Positions 6,117-13,082 of a DNA stretch of 15,338 bases are shown here, one piece after another (position 1 is the stretch's first letter; every line of letters begins with the position of its first letter). The notes beneath the pieces are model-generated. The model worked only from the letters and a program-made list of their open reading frames with translations, searched no databases and had not been told where the DNA came from. A program made the translations under genes and the position numbers. The DNA is from an uncultured Allobaculum sp. (GTDB taxonomy: Bacteria; Bacillota_I; Bacilli_A; Erysipelotrichales; Erysipelotrichaceae): contig CAJTLE010000070.1 in NCBI GenBank assembly GCA_910577085.1, positions 1 to 15,338 on the forward strand, given 5' to 3'.

Positions 6117-7160
6117 ATGAATACAAAAGACTCTTCTTCAGAAGTTCCTGAAACAAAAACACCAATAGAACCACGTCCGAAGGGGCGCAGACTTCGCTAT
6201 TCGAAGGCGATGGTCAGTGATCTGGACTGGACCGATCTTAAAAGCGTGGCCGATCGCTACAGCATGAGCACCCGTGATGGCTGCCAGATGTTTAAAGTCC
6301 ACATTGAAACCTGGATGAAATACTTCCATGATGTCATTCCCAATATTGCTATGCCCTCCTACACCAGAAAGACGGACAAGAAAGGCTTCATTATTGAAGG
6401 CGGCCGTGACTACGGAAGACAGGCCGGATTTGCGGATGGCGTCTACCATTATGATGCCAAAGGGTTTGATGACTGGTTCGTAGAAAATACAAAGTTTCAT
6501 CAACGATCCAAGTCCATTGTCATGGATTGCTTTGTGGCGGATCCTGATGCCTGGGCGAAGACGACTGTCGAACTCTGGAGTGAGCAGCCCCATCCGGAGG
6601 CCTATCTGGCTGCCCAGGATGAGACCGGATTTCGCCGCTATCGAAAAGCACTCCAGGCCTGGCATAAAAAATGTGCGGCCGCTCTGGTCGACGCGCTGGA
6701 TCCGGCTTTTGTCTGGATCTGGGAAAACCGCATTGGGCCTGCTGGACGGGATCCGGAAAAATGTCCCTGGATTGAGCTGGAGGCAGACCAGAAACTGAAA
6801 GAATATGCACTGGATTGCCTGCATAAGCGAATGCTGACCTCTCCAAATATTATGCGAAATTATGGCGACCAGCAGGAGACCTACTTTCGCCAGCTGCACA
6901 ATACCGGTGCCGTTCGGCTTTCCATTTTTGAAAACGAATACCATCACGCTCTGGATGGCGAGGGAAACGAAAAGCCGGTACTGGTGCGCTATCTGCCCGA
7001 TCCGGATCCATTTTTGAGAGATCCTCTTCCCTTTGTGTCCAGATTCAGAGTGGTGCTGAATTATCCGGACTATCAAAGACTGAAAAGACAGGTTGAAAGC
7101 GGAAGAATAAATGGCGCCAAACTGCCGTCGCTGCTCGAAAAGACCTGCCTTGCCAGGTAA
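6117..7160 (+). CDS. Unrecognised 347-residue protein, possible DNA-binding N-terminus
   Basis: I do not recognise this protein. The ATG at 6117 is preferred because GGAG at 6107-6110 sits 6 bases before it; the in-frame ATG at 6105 has no ribosome binding site and overlaps that GGAG. Seen: a hydrophilic, basic N-terminus (PRPKGRRLRYSK) and a helix-turn-helix-like stretch (LKSVADRYSMSTRDGCQMFK, roughly residues 42-61). The remainder is rich in Trp, Asp and aromatic residues and contains no nuclease, ATPase or membrane motif I can name. It lies directly downstream of the phased array and the 6029-6051 inverted repeat, which makes it a candidate array-binding protein; that is inference. It is a single gene, ended by the hairpin at 7198-7240. 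Confidence 0.75.
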   Translation: MNTKDSSSEVPETKTPIEPRPKGRRLRYSKAMVSDLDWTDLKSVADRYSMSTRDGCQMFKVHIETWMKYFHDVIPNIAMPSYTRKTDKKGFIIEGGRDYGRQAGFADGVYHYDAKGFDDWFVENTKFHQRSKSIVMDCFVADPDAWAKTTVELWSEQPHPEAYLAAQDETGFRRYRKALQAWHKKCAAALVDALDPAFVWIWENRIGPAGRDPEKCPWIELEADQKLKEYALDCLHKRMLTSPNIMRNYGDQQETYFRQLHNTGAVRLSIFENEYHHALDGEGNEKPVLVRYLPDPDPFLRDPLPFVSRFRVVLNYPDYQRLKRQVESGRINGAKLPSLLEKTCLAR

Positions 7161-7197
7161 GCCTCCAATCACCTGCAGACCATTCTCCAATCAAACA

Positions 7198-7240
7198 CTG
7201 ACCAGCCTTTACTTTCTGCAGGGGGCTGGTCAGATGTTTT
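7198..7240. terminator. Intrinsic terminator between convergent genes
   Basis: CTGACCAGCC (7198-7207) pairs perfectly with GGCTGGTCAG (7224-7233) across a 16-base loop, followed by ATGTTTT. It follows the 6117 gene (stop 7160) and precedes the minus-strand DUF2812 gene (stop 7292). Confidence 0.85.
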
Positions 7241-7291
7241 GTGTATGGTCTCGAATTGGTCTTGCCAGACTGACTTGAATTGAATTAATTT

Positions 7292-7849
7292 TCATTCATG
7301 TTTTTGAATGGAGGATATGAGTTTTGCGTATTGAATCGCAAAGAAGACGAAGATCGCGAGGTAAAGACAAAACAGGATGCCATAAATAACAAACAAAACT
7401 TTCTCAATCGGCTCATCCATTTGTCCCAGATGGAAAAGCTGAGGCAGAATGATCAGAAAGAAAACCACCAGCATGGGAACCATCCAGCCTTTAAAGACTC
7501 GATTGAGCATTTCAATTCTGGATTGATCGTCACTGAAGATCTCTTCATCGCCCCCATTCATATGGGAAGCCGGCTTACAGAAATAGCTGTAGCCAGACTT
7601 GTCCTGCAAATACTCCCACCCGCAGTCTTCAAACAGCTGACGGTATTCCTCGTTGTGATAGGCGCCTTTTGGATGGTAGTCGAGCTGGTAAATGATATCT
7701 TCCGGTTCGCATTTTACAAAATAATACTTGCCAAAGCCGGCAGTCCGCAAAAACTTCCAGCCTTCATTTGCCATTTTGCGCAGCCATTTCTCTTCTTCTT
7801 TCCACTGACACATCGAAAAATAGCGATAAACCGTTTTAACGTTTTTCAT
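7292..7849 (-). CDS. DUF2812 family membrane protein, PadR partner
   Basis: This 185-residue protein has the DUF2812 pattern in residues 5-95: YRYFSMCQWKEEEKWLRKMANEGW, then YYFVKCEPEDIIYQLDYH, then YRQLFEDCGWEYL and YSYFCKP (quoted in pieces, aromatic and Cys/Trp rich). Two membrane helices follow (about 121-139 and 150-173), so it should sit in the cytoplasmic membrane with the DUF2812 domain in the cytosol. DUF2812 proteins are commonly encoded next to PadR regulators; their role is unknown. The ATG at 7849 is served by GGAG inside the end of the PadR gene (10-base spacing), and the two frames overlap by 14 bases, so the pair is translationally coupled and PadR probably controls it. Confidence 0.9.
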   Translation of the reverse strand: MKNVKTVYRYFSMCQWKEEEKWLRKMANEGWKFLRTAGFGKYYFVKCEPEDIIYQLDYHPKGAYHNEEYRQLFEDCGWEYLQDKSGYSYFCKPASHMNGGDEEIFSDDQSRIEMLNRVFKGWMVPMLVVFFLIILPQLFHLGQMDEPIEKVLFVIYGILFCLYLAIFVFFAIQYAKLISSIQKHE

Positions 7850-8165
7850 CCGAAGTCATCTCCTTCACACTTTCATACAGCCGTTGAATCCGTTTGATCT
7901 CAAGGTCGAGGACTTTCTGGCCAAGATCTGTAATTTTATAAATTTTGCCTTTGTCTTCTTCCCGGACAAAGGCGATCAGACCATCTTTTTCCATCTTGGA
8001 AAGTGATCCATACAACGTTCCGGGAGCGAGAATGACTTCCCCATGGGTCATCTGCTCGGTCTTTTTGACAATGGAATAGCCATGGGCCTCTTGACGCAGA
8101 TTCAGCAGAATATAAAACCCGGTTTCGGTCATTGGCACGTAGACTTTCTTAATGTGTTTATCCAT
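7836..8165 (-). CDS. PadR family transcriptional repressor
   Basis: This 109-residue protein carries the PadR winged helix: FYILLNLRQEAHGYSIV (about 17-33), then the family hallmark LAPGTLYGSLSKMEKDGLI (about 46-64), a wing (KGKIYKITDLGQK, about 72-84) and a C-terminal dimerisation helix. It is the short subfamily type typical of DUF2812-linked PadR. The ATG at 8165 follows GGAAG/AAGAG and gives a standard N-terminus; the frame is open further upstream but that part does not look coding. It likely binds the palindrome at 8214-8232 and represses itself and the coupled DUF2812 gene, as is usual for PadR proteins. Confidence 0.93.
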   Translation of the reverse strand: MDKHIKKVYVPMTETGFYILLNLRQEAHGYSIVKKTEQMTHGEVILAPGTLYGSLSKMEKDGLIAFVREEDKGKIYKITDLGQKVLDLEIKRIQRLYESVKEMTSDEKR

Positions 8166-8605
8166 AAACGCTCTTCCAGCCAGCCTTTCCATACATCGAA
8201 CTGCTGACTCTAGTATATCGCACTGCGATGTAGGCTGGACTGAAAATCCTGCTTTTTTTGAAAATTGACACAAAAGGGAGTCGGTAAGAATACAAACTGG
8301 ATCAGAGCCAGATGGATCTGGAATAGCGTCAATACTGAAATAGCATCGAAAGAAGAGAATGGCGCTGGCCGATGAGGCTGAGTAAAGTTCAAGCGGAATG
8401 ACAAAAGAACAGGCGAAGCAGCGAAATCGGATGAAACACGGATCTGAACCAGGTGAATTGGCAGATCTTTCCCTTCGTTTTGCATGCGCTTTGTTACACT
8501 GGAAGTAATCCTTCTGGAAAACAAAGACTGGATTGAATCTGGAATCTTTTATCCGCTTTGGTTTCTGGAACAAAGACAAAGAAAACAAAATATGAGGAAA
8601 AAGTT
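8166..8605. other. Divergent intergenic region, PadR / SNF2
   Basis: This region of 440 bases lies between the minus-strand PadR gene and the plus-strand SNF2 gene. It contains the palindrome at 8214-8232. A TTGACA at 8265-8270 has no good -10 at the proper distance. An extended -10-like TGTTACACT near 8492-8500 may serve the SNF2 gene, without a clear -35. No gene is seen in any frame. Confidence 0.5.
8212..8232 (-). promoter_or_regulatory. Putative PadR operator overlapping a -10 element
   Basis: TATATCGCA-C-TGCGATGTA (8214-8232) is a 19-base palindrome with one mismatched pair. On the minus strand TATACT (8217-8212) is a plausible -10 lying inside its edge, about 50 bases before the PadR start. 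PadR sites often end in ATGTA-type half-sites. The layout fits autorepression. Confidence 0.6.
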
Positions 8606-11248
8606 ATGGAACCTGTCTATCAAATCACCCCTGAAGGGTTTACCCTTCGAATTTCGCAGGCGGAACTGGATCAACTGGACAGTTCGCACAAACAGCGGGC
8701 GTTGCGGTTTCTGTTTTCGCCCTGGGATGCGGTTCTTGAACTGGGGCTGGAAGCACCGGTTGAAAGCCAGTCTGCGGTTTTAAAATTTCTGCAAAAAGTA
8801 GGAGCAGCCTTTATATCGGATCTGCTCAAGGCGCCAGGGCTGGAAACACTGCGGGAAAATATTCAGCTTGTCCCTGATGAATACCAAAAGGAAAAACTGC
8901 TCAACGAACGTCCATTTGTTAAAGAATCTTCTTTGATTGATTCCCAATGGATTGACCAGGCGTATGCGCATCTTCTTGAAGTGTTCAAAAACCAGATTGT
9001 TCTGTATCCGCACAGTGTCAAGAAGTTTTTTAACGAGAAAAATCCAGCGCTCAATCCCGCTGAATCGATCTTCTTCCATCTGGTTGAGTACAAAAATGGA
9101 CTGTATCCATTTGCGTTTCTGGCTACGTATACCCATATCACTCCACAGGGCGATGTCCGTCATTTACCGTTGTCGGAGATTTTGCATGAATACCAAGGCG
9201 ACCAGAAAAAGATTCTCGAACTGCTCTCCTGCCTGAACCAGGCCGCTGAAATCTGTCCGGAACTGGGATCTTTCATGACATCAGGCGAATTGTTTCATAC
9301 GATTGGCCTGGATGAAAAAGAGGCATATGCCTTTTTGAAGTCGGTTGAAGAGCTGGAAAAGATCGGCATTGTCTGCCGGATTCCAAACTGGTGGAAAAGC
9401 CGCTCTTCAAGAGTGACACTCAATGTCAAACTCGGCAATCAAAAGTCGCTGCTGGGCCTGGAGTCTTTGATTGCCCTGAGTCCGGAACTGAGTGCCGATG
9501 GTATGAAACTGACCAGTGCAGACATCCGTAAGCTGTTAGCCAGTGCCGAAGGTCTTTCCTTAATTAAAGGACGCTGGGTTGAAGTCAACCATGCCAGGCT
9601 GAAAGCCTTGCTGGAACGCATGGAGTCGATGCCTCAATCCATGAGTCTTGGTGAAGCTCTGCGTCTGGAAACCGGAATGGAAGAGCCAGACTGGATGGAT
9701 GACCAGGAAGAGGGCGACATTCAGATCTCCAATGGCAAATGGATGGGCAATATCTTCCATAAGCTGGCCGATCCCAAAATCCTGCGCAAGACTGCTCTGC
9801 CGCGAAAGCTTCAGGCGACTTTGCGTCCCTATCAGCAGGAGGGCTATAACTGGCTCAATGCTCTTTCTTCATTGGGCTTTGGCGCTCTTCTTGCCGATGA
9901 TATGGGTCTTGGAAAAACGGTTCAGACTTTAGCCTGGCTGGAAAAAGAACACCAGAATCATCCCGAAAAGAAGGCGCTGCTCGTTGTGCCCGCCTCACTT
10001 CTTGCGAACTGGTCCAAAGAAGCTGCCCAGTTTACGCCGGATCTGAAAATTGGCGTGATCCATGGCAAAGCCGGTGTCGAAGCATTTGAAAATACATCGC
10101 ACGAAAATCTTCCCTTCTTGAATCTGACCACTTATGGCATGGCTTCCCGGCTGGAGTCGCTGCAGGAAGTCGACTGGGATTTTCTGATTCTGGATGAAGC
10201 CCAGGCAATTAAAAACCCGAAAACCAAGCAGACACGCTCAATCAAGCGGATTCCTGCTGGCATGCGTCTTGCCATGACGGGTACCCCGGTTGAAAACGAT
10301 CTGGTGAACCTCTGGTCGATTTTTGACTTCCTTAATCATGGCATGCTGGGAAATCTCAATCAGTTTGGCGCCTACCTGAAAGATGACAGCCGCCCGCAGA
10401 GCGAAAAGCTCAGCCGCCTGCAAAAAATCATCTCGCCATTTTTGCTGCGACGCTTAAAAAGTGATAAATCGATCATCAATGATCTGCCTGATAAGGTTGA
10501 GCAGAATGATTACATCACTCTCTCTGAACAACAGCGCATCTTATATACCAATGTCGTCGATAAGCTCAAAGTAGAGCTGGAAAACCGCCCAGAACTTGGC
10601 GAATCCACCAATGCCATCAACCGCCGCGGACTGGTGCTGGCTACTCTTAACAAGCTCAAACAGATCTGCAACCATCCCGACCAGTATCTCGGACAAAAAC
10701 AGTTTACCGAAGCGGAAAGCGGCAAATTCGAAATGCTTGAAGAAATCTGCCGCCCGATTGCGGAAAACCGGGAATCAGTTCTGATCTTTACGCAATACCG
10801 CGAAATGACCGAACCCATTGCCAGATTTCTTGAACAGATCTTTGGTGCTCCCGGCTATGTCATTCATGGGCAGACGCCAATCAAGCAGCGTCAGGAAATT
10901 GTCGATGCTTTTAATAAACAAGAAACGTATATTCCTTTTGTGGTTCTCTCCTTACGGGCTGCCGGTACCGGTCTGAACCTGACCCAGGCCAGCCATGTTG
11001 TCCATTTTGACCGCTGGTGGAACCCGGCTGTTGAAAACCAGGCCACTGACCGTGCCTATCGAATCGGTCAGAAACGCAATGTCATTGTCCATAAGTTTGT
11101 CTGCTCCAATACGATTGAAGAGGCCATCGATAAGATGATTACCTCCAAACAAAAACTGGCAGACGATGTGATCAGCAGCTCGACTGAAAGCTGGCTGACT
11201 TCACTTTCTGATGATGAACTGATCCAGACATTGAGGTTAACGTTATGA
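8606..11248 (+). CDS. SNF2-family ATPase (helicase superfamily 2) with DUF3670-like N-terminal region
   Basis: An 880-residue DNA translocase. The N-terminal ~370 residues resemble the bacterial SNF2-associated region (DUF3670, PF12419), e.g. GIVCRIPNWWKS and the later SLIKGRWVEV. The ATPase core has Walker A DMGLGKT (G434-T438), motif II DEAQ (530-533), motif III AMTGTPVEN, then a helicase C-domain with VLIFTQYREM, the motif V region SLRAAGTGLNLT and motif VI QATDRAYRIGQ (812-822, arginine fingers R816/R819). All catalytic residues are present. The ATG at 8606 follows TGAGG (GAGG at 8594-8597). The stop overlaps the SWIM gene start as ATGA. These proteins use ATP to move on double-stranded DNA and displace or remodel bound proteins; the client of the bacterial SNF2–SWIM type is not established. 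Confidence 0.96.
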   Translation: MEPVYQITPEGFTLRISQAELDQLDSSHKQRALRFLFSPWDAVLELGLEAPVESQSAVLKFLQKVGAAFISDLLKAPGLETLRENIQLVPDEYQKEKLLNERPFVKESSLIDSQWIDQAYAHLLEVFKNQIVLYPHSVKKFFNEKNPALNPAESIFFHLVEYKNGLYPFAFLATYTHITPQGDVRHLPLSEILHEYQGDQKKILELLSCLNQAAEICPELGSFMTSGELFHTIGLDEKEAYAFLKSVEELEKIGIVCRIPNWWKSRSSRVTLNVKLGNQKSLLGLESLIALSPELSADGMKLTSADIRKLLASAEGLSLIKGRWVEVNHARLKALLERMESMPQSMSLGEALRLETGMEEPDWMDDQEEGDIQISNGKWMGNIFHKLADPKILRKTALPRKLQATLRPYQQEGYNWLNALSSLGFGALLADDMGLGKTVQTLAWLEKEHQNHPEKKALLVVPASLLANWSKEAAQFTPDLKIGVIHGKAGVEAFENTSHENLPFLNLTTYGMASRLESLQEVDWDFLILDEAQAIKNPKTKQTRSIKRIPAGMRLAMTGTPVENDLVNLWSIFDFLNHGMLGNLNQFGAYLKDDSRPQSEKLSRLQKIISPFLLRRLKSDKSIINDLPDKVEQNDYITLSEQQRILYTNVVDKLKVELENRPELGESTNAINRRGLVLATLNKLKQICNHPDQYLGQKQFTEAESGKFEMLEEICRPIAENRESVLIFTQYREMTEPIARFLEQIFGAPGYVIHGQTPIKQRQEIVDAFNKQETYIPFVVLSLRAAGTGLNLTQASHVVHFDRWWNPAVENQATDRAYRIGQKRNVIVHKFVCSNTIEEAIDKMITSKQKLADDVISSSTESWLTSLSDDELIQTLRLTL

Positions 11249-11979
11249 GTTACTATGACAATTCCTATTACAAAACGCCTTCGGTCAGTGAACTGCAGGC
11301 CAAAGCCCGCAAATCGATCGAACGGGCAAAAAAGAAAGGCGTAATTTACGATCCAATTGTTGTACCAGGCACCGGTTCCCAGCGAAAGCTTTGTACAAGC
11401 TGGTGGGGCAAAGCCTGGTGTTCCAACATGGAACAGTACTCAGACTATGCCAACAGACTCCCCCGCGGCCAGCGTTATTGCCGCAATGGCATGGTTATTG
11501 ACCTTCAAATTGAAAAAGGCGTTGTTCATGCAAAAGTCCAGGGATCGGATCGAACCCCGTATGACATTACCATTACCATCAAGCCATTAAGCCAAAAGGC
11601 AATAAAAGCGATTCAGGAACGCTGTGAATTCGGGATTTCATCCCTGGAAACATTAGTCGCCGGCGAATTTCCAAAGGAGCTGCAAGACTTGTTTACGGCC
11701 AAAGAAGGCCTTTTCCCGTCTCCTTCCGAAATTAAGTTTCATTGCGACTGCCCGGATGGTGCCTATCTTTGTAAACACGTTGCGGCGGTGATGTATGGCA
11801 TCGGCATCCGGCTCGACCAGAAACCGCTGCTATTGTTTGAACTTCGCGGTCTGGATCCAAAATCCCTTGTTGAAAAGGCCATTGCCAATAAACTGGAATC
11901 CATGCTCAAAAATGTCGACCGCCCATCGGGACGGATTCTCGACGCTCAGGTTAATACCAATGAGCTGTTTGGTCTGTAG
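11245..11979 (+). CDS. SWIM zinc-finger protein, SNF2 partner
   Basis: A 244-residue protein with the SWIM signature C167-x-C169-x6-C176-x-H178 (FHCDCPDGAYLCKHVAAVMY), a zinc-binding fold for DNA or protein contacts. The N-terminal half carries the family block WWGKAWCSNMEQYSDYANRLP, then RGQRYCRNGMVIDL and VHAKVQGSDRTPYDI. Its ATG overlaps the SNF2 stop (ATGA), with GAGG at 11233-11236, so the two are co-translated, probably in similar amounts. Bacterial SWIM proteins are well known neighbours of SNF2 ATPases; here it is probably the DNA- or target-recognition subunit. The gene ends before the terminator at 12124-12173. Confidence 0.95.
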   Translation: MSYYDNSYYKTPSVSELQAKARKSIERAKKKGVIYDPIVVPGTGSQRKLCTSWWGKAWCSNMEQYSDYANRLPRGQRYCRNGMVIDLQIEKGVVHAKVQGSDRTPYDITITIKPLSQKAIKAIQERCEFGISSLETLVAGEFPKELQDLFTAKEGLFPSPSEIKFHCDCPDGAYLCKHVAAVMYGIGIRLDQKPLLLFELRGLDPKSLVEKAIANKLESMLKNVDRPSGRILDAQVNTNELFGL

Positions 11980-12123
11980 TGTTTTACCTGTAGGTCCAAA
12001 GCTGTTAACACCAAAGCTCATACTCAATCCAAGTCAATGTCCCAGACTGCATAAAACTGCTAAGCCGTCTGGATGAGTATCCTTTGCCTGAGCCTCAACC
12101 ACCAAAAACCAAGAACCAAGCAA

Positions 12124-12173
12124 AAAAAACAGATGCTCTCTTTTTGCACGTAAAAGTCGAGCATCTGTTTTTT
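12124..12173. terminator. Bidirectional terminator between convergent genes
   Basis: AAAAAACAGATGCTC (12124-12138) and GAGCATCTGTTTTTT (12159-12173) form a perfect 15+15 inverted repeat with a 20-base loop. The A-run and T-run make it functional in both directions: for the SWIM gene on the plus strand and for the gene stopping at 12186 on the minus strand. Confidence 0.9.
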
Positions 12174-12185
12174 CTGTTGGTTTTT

Positions 12186-12725
12186 TTACAAACTAAATGG
12201 AAAGCCAAAAAGATCTGCCAGTTGCTCGCATTCCTCATACGGAAACAACTCCGCCCATCCTTGATTCTCCATCATGATTTTGACCATTTCCTGGGTGGTG
12301 TCTTGGGCAAGTTTTGTATGTACTTTGTCATCTGTCTGCACTGTTTCAATCTCATGGTTTTCAAGAAGAATTGAATCGTAGATTTCCAGAAACCTGATCG
12401 GTTTCCTCACCTCACAAGAATAGTACTCTTCGTTATTTTCCCCTACATCGCCAAATTGAGTATAAAGATGATTCAGATCAGCAAGGATACTTTTCGAATT
12501 AATGTCCTTTGGCAGATAAATTCGCACATTATCGTCGGGTAAAATGCCGCCATCTTTCTTGGTCAGACCTTTAAGAAACCCTTCTTCCTCAACTCTCCAG
12601 TCATAAAAGGGCAAATAATCCATATCATCCAGGTGTTCGGGCTCATTCACAATTACAGCTCCCAAAGCAAGCTGCTGGCATTCACCAATGACTCTTAGCT
12701 TTTCATCTTGAATCTTGTCTTTCAT
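12186..12725 (-). CDS. Unrecognised acidic 179-residue protein
   Basis: I cannot name this family. The ATG at 12725 is chosen because an A/G-rich AGAGGCAGGAAG lies just before it and because it overlaps the stop of the small upstream frame as ATGA; the frame runs further upstream to 12806 but without support. The protein is acidic and soluble, with the piece VRIYLPKDINSKSILADLN near the middle and an aromatic C-terminus (DLFGFPFSL). No signal, membrane segment or catalytic motif is seen. It ends at the terminator at 12124-12173 and is divergent from the Schlafen-like regulator gene. Confidence 0.75.
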   Translation of the reverse strand: MKDKIQDEKLRVIGECQQLALGAVIVNEPEHLDDMDYLPFYDWRVEEEGFLKGLTKKDGGILPDDNVRIYLPKDINSKSILADLNHLYTQFGDVGENNEEYYSCEVRKPIRFLEIYDSILLENHEIETVQTDDKVHTKLAQDTTQEMVKIMMENQGWAELFPYEECEQLADLFGFPFSL

Positions 12726-12937
12726 CTTCCTGCCTCTTTCTTTAAAAATAGGTCCATATGTTTCATACGTATAGTATAAAGCAATTTGCGGTATTGCTGC
12801 TGGCAAAGATAATCATTGCCTGCGCACAAATACCAAAGATCTTTGATTTGACCAAACAGGTCTGGAAGAAATAGTGCGGCTTCCATAATCATGATCAAAG
12901 GCTTCTCCCAAATACTCTTCGGATTTCGGTTTTCCAA
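12722..12937 (-). CDS. Possible small gene coupled to the 12725 gene
   Basis: This short frame of 71 codons from a TTG at 12937 overlaps the next gene's start exactly as ATGA, which suggests co-translation. The TTG abuts its GAGGA with no spacing, so an internal ATG at 12892 (56 residues, preceded by GGGAG) is an alternative start. The content is plausible: LWYLCAGNDYLCQQQYRKLL and a basic end KHMDLFLKKEAGR. No family is recognised. It could be just a leader of the downstream gene. Confidence 0.4.
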   Translation of the reverse strand: MENRNPKSIWEKPLIMIMEAALFLPDLFGQIKDLWYLCAGNDYLCQQQYRKLLYTIRMKHMDLFLKKEAGR

Positions 12938-12986
12938 TCCTCAAATCATGAATACAATGGAATCCTCATCTACCTTAATGATTAGA

Positions 12987-13039
12987 TTGACAATATAATG
13001 ATTATAACGATTATAGAACGATACTATAATGAATATAAT
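12987..13039. promoter_or_regulatory. Promoter/operator region with palindromic TATAAT repeats
   Basis: TTGACA (12987-12992) is a good -35. TATAAT occurs at 12994, 13025 and 13034. TATAATGATTATA (12994-13006) is a perfect palindrome around a central G. ATTATAG (13010-13016) and CTATAAT (13024-13030) form a second perfect inverted repeat with a 7-base spacer. The symmetry suggests binding by a winged-helix regulator, most simply the product of the gene at 13083. Which TATAAT is the true -10 cannot be decided. Confidence 0.6.
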
Positions 13040-13082
13040 GGTTCGGCTTAAAACCTGACTCATACAATACGAGGAGAATAAT

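Noticed and set aside
6138..7190. Long minus-strand frame opposite the 6117 gene
   Set aside because: It has no ribosome binding site and reads as the antisense of the plus-strand gene, which has a good start and terminator.
8265..8293. TTGACA as a promoter for the SNF2 gene
   Set aside because: The bases 17-18 further on (GAATAC/AATACA) match the -10 consensus poorly, and the site is over 300 bases from the start.
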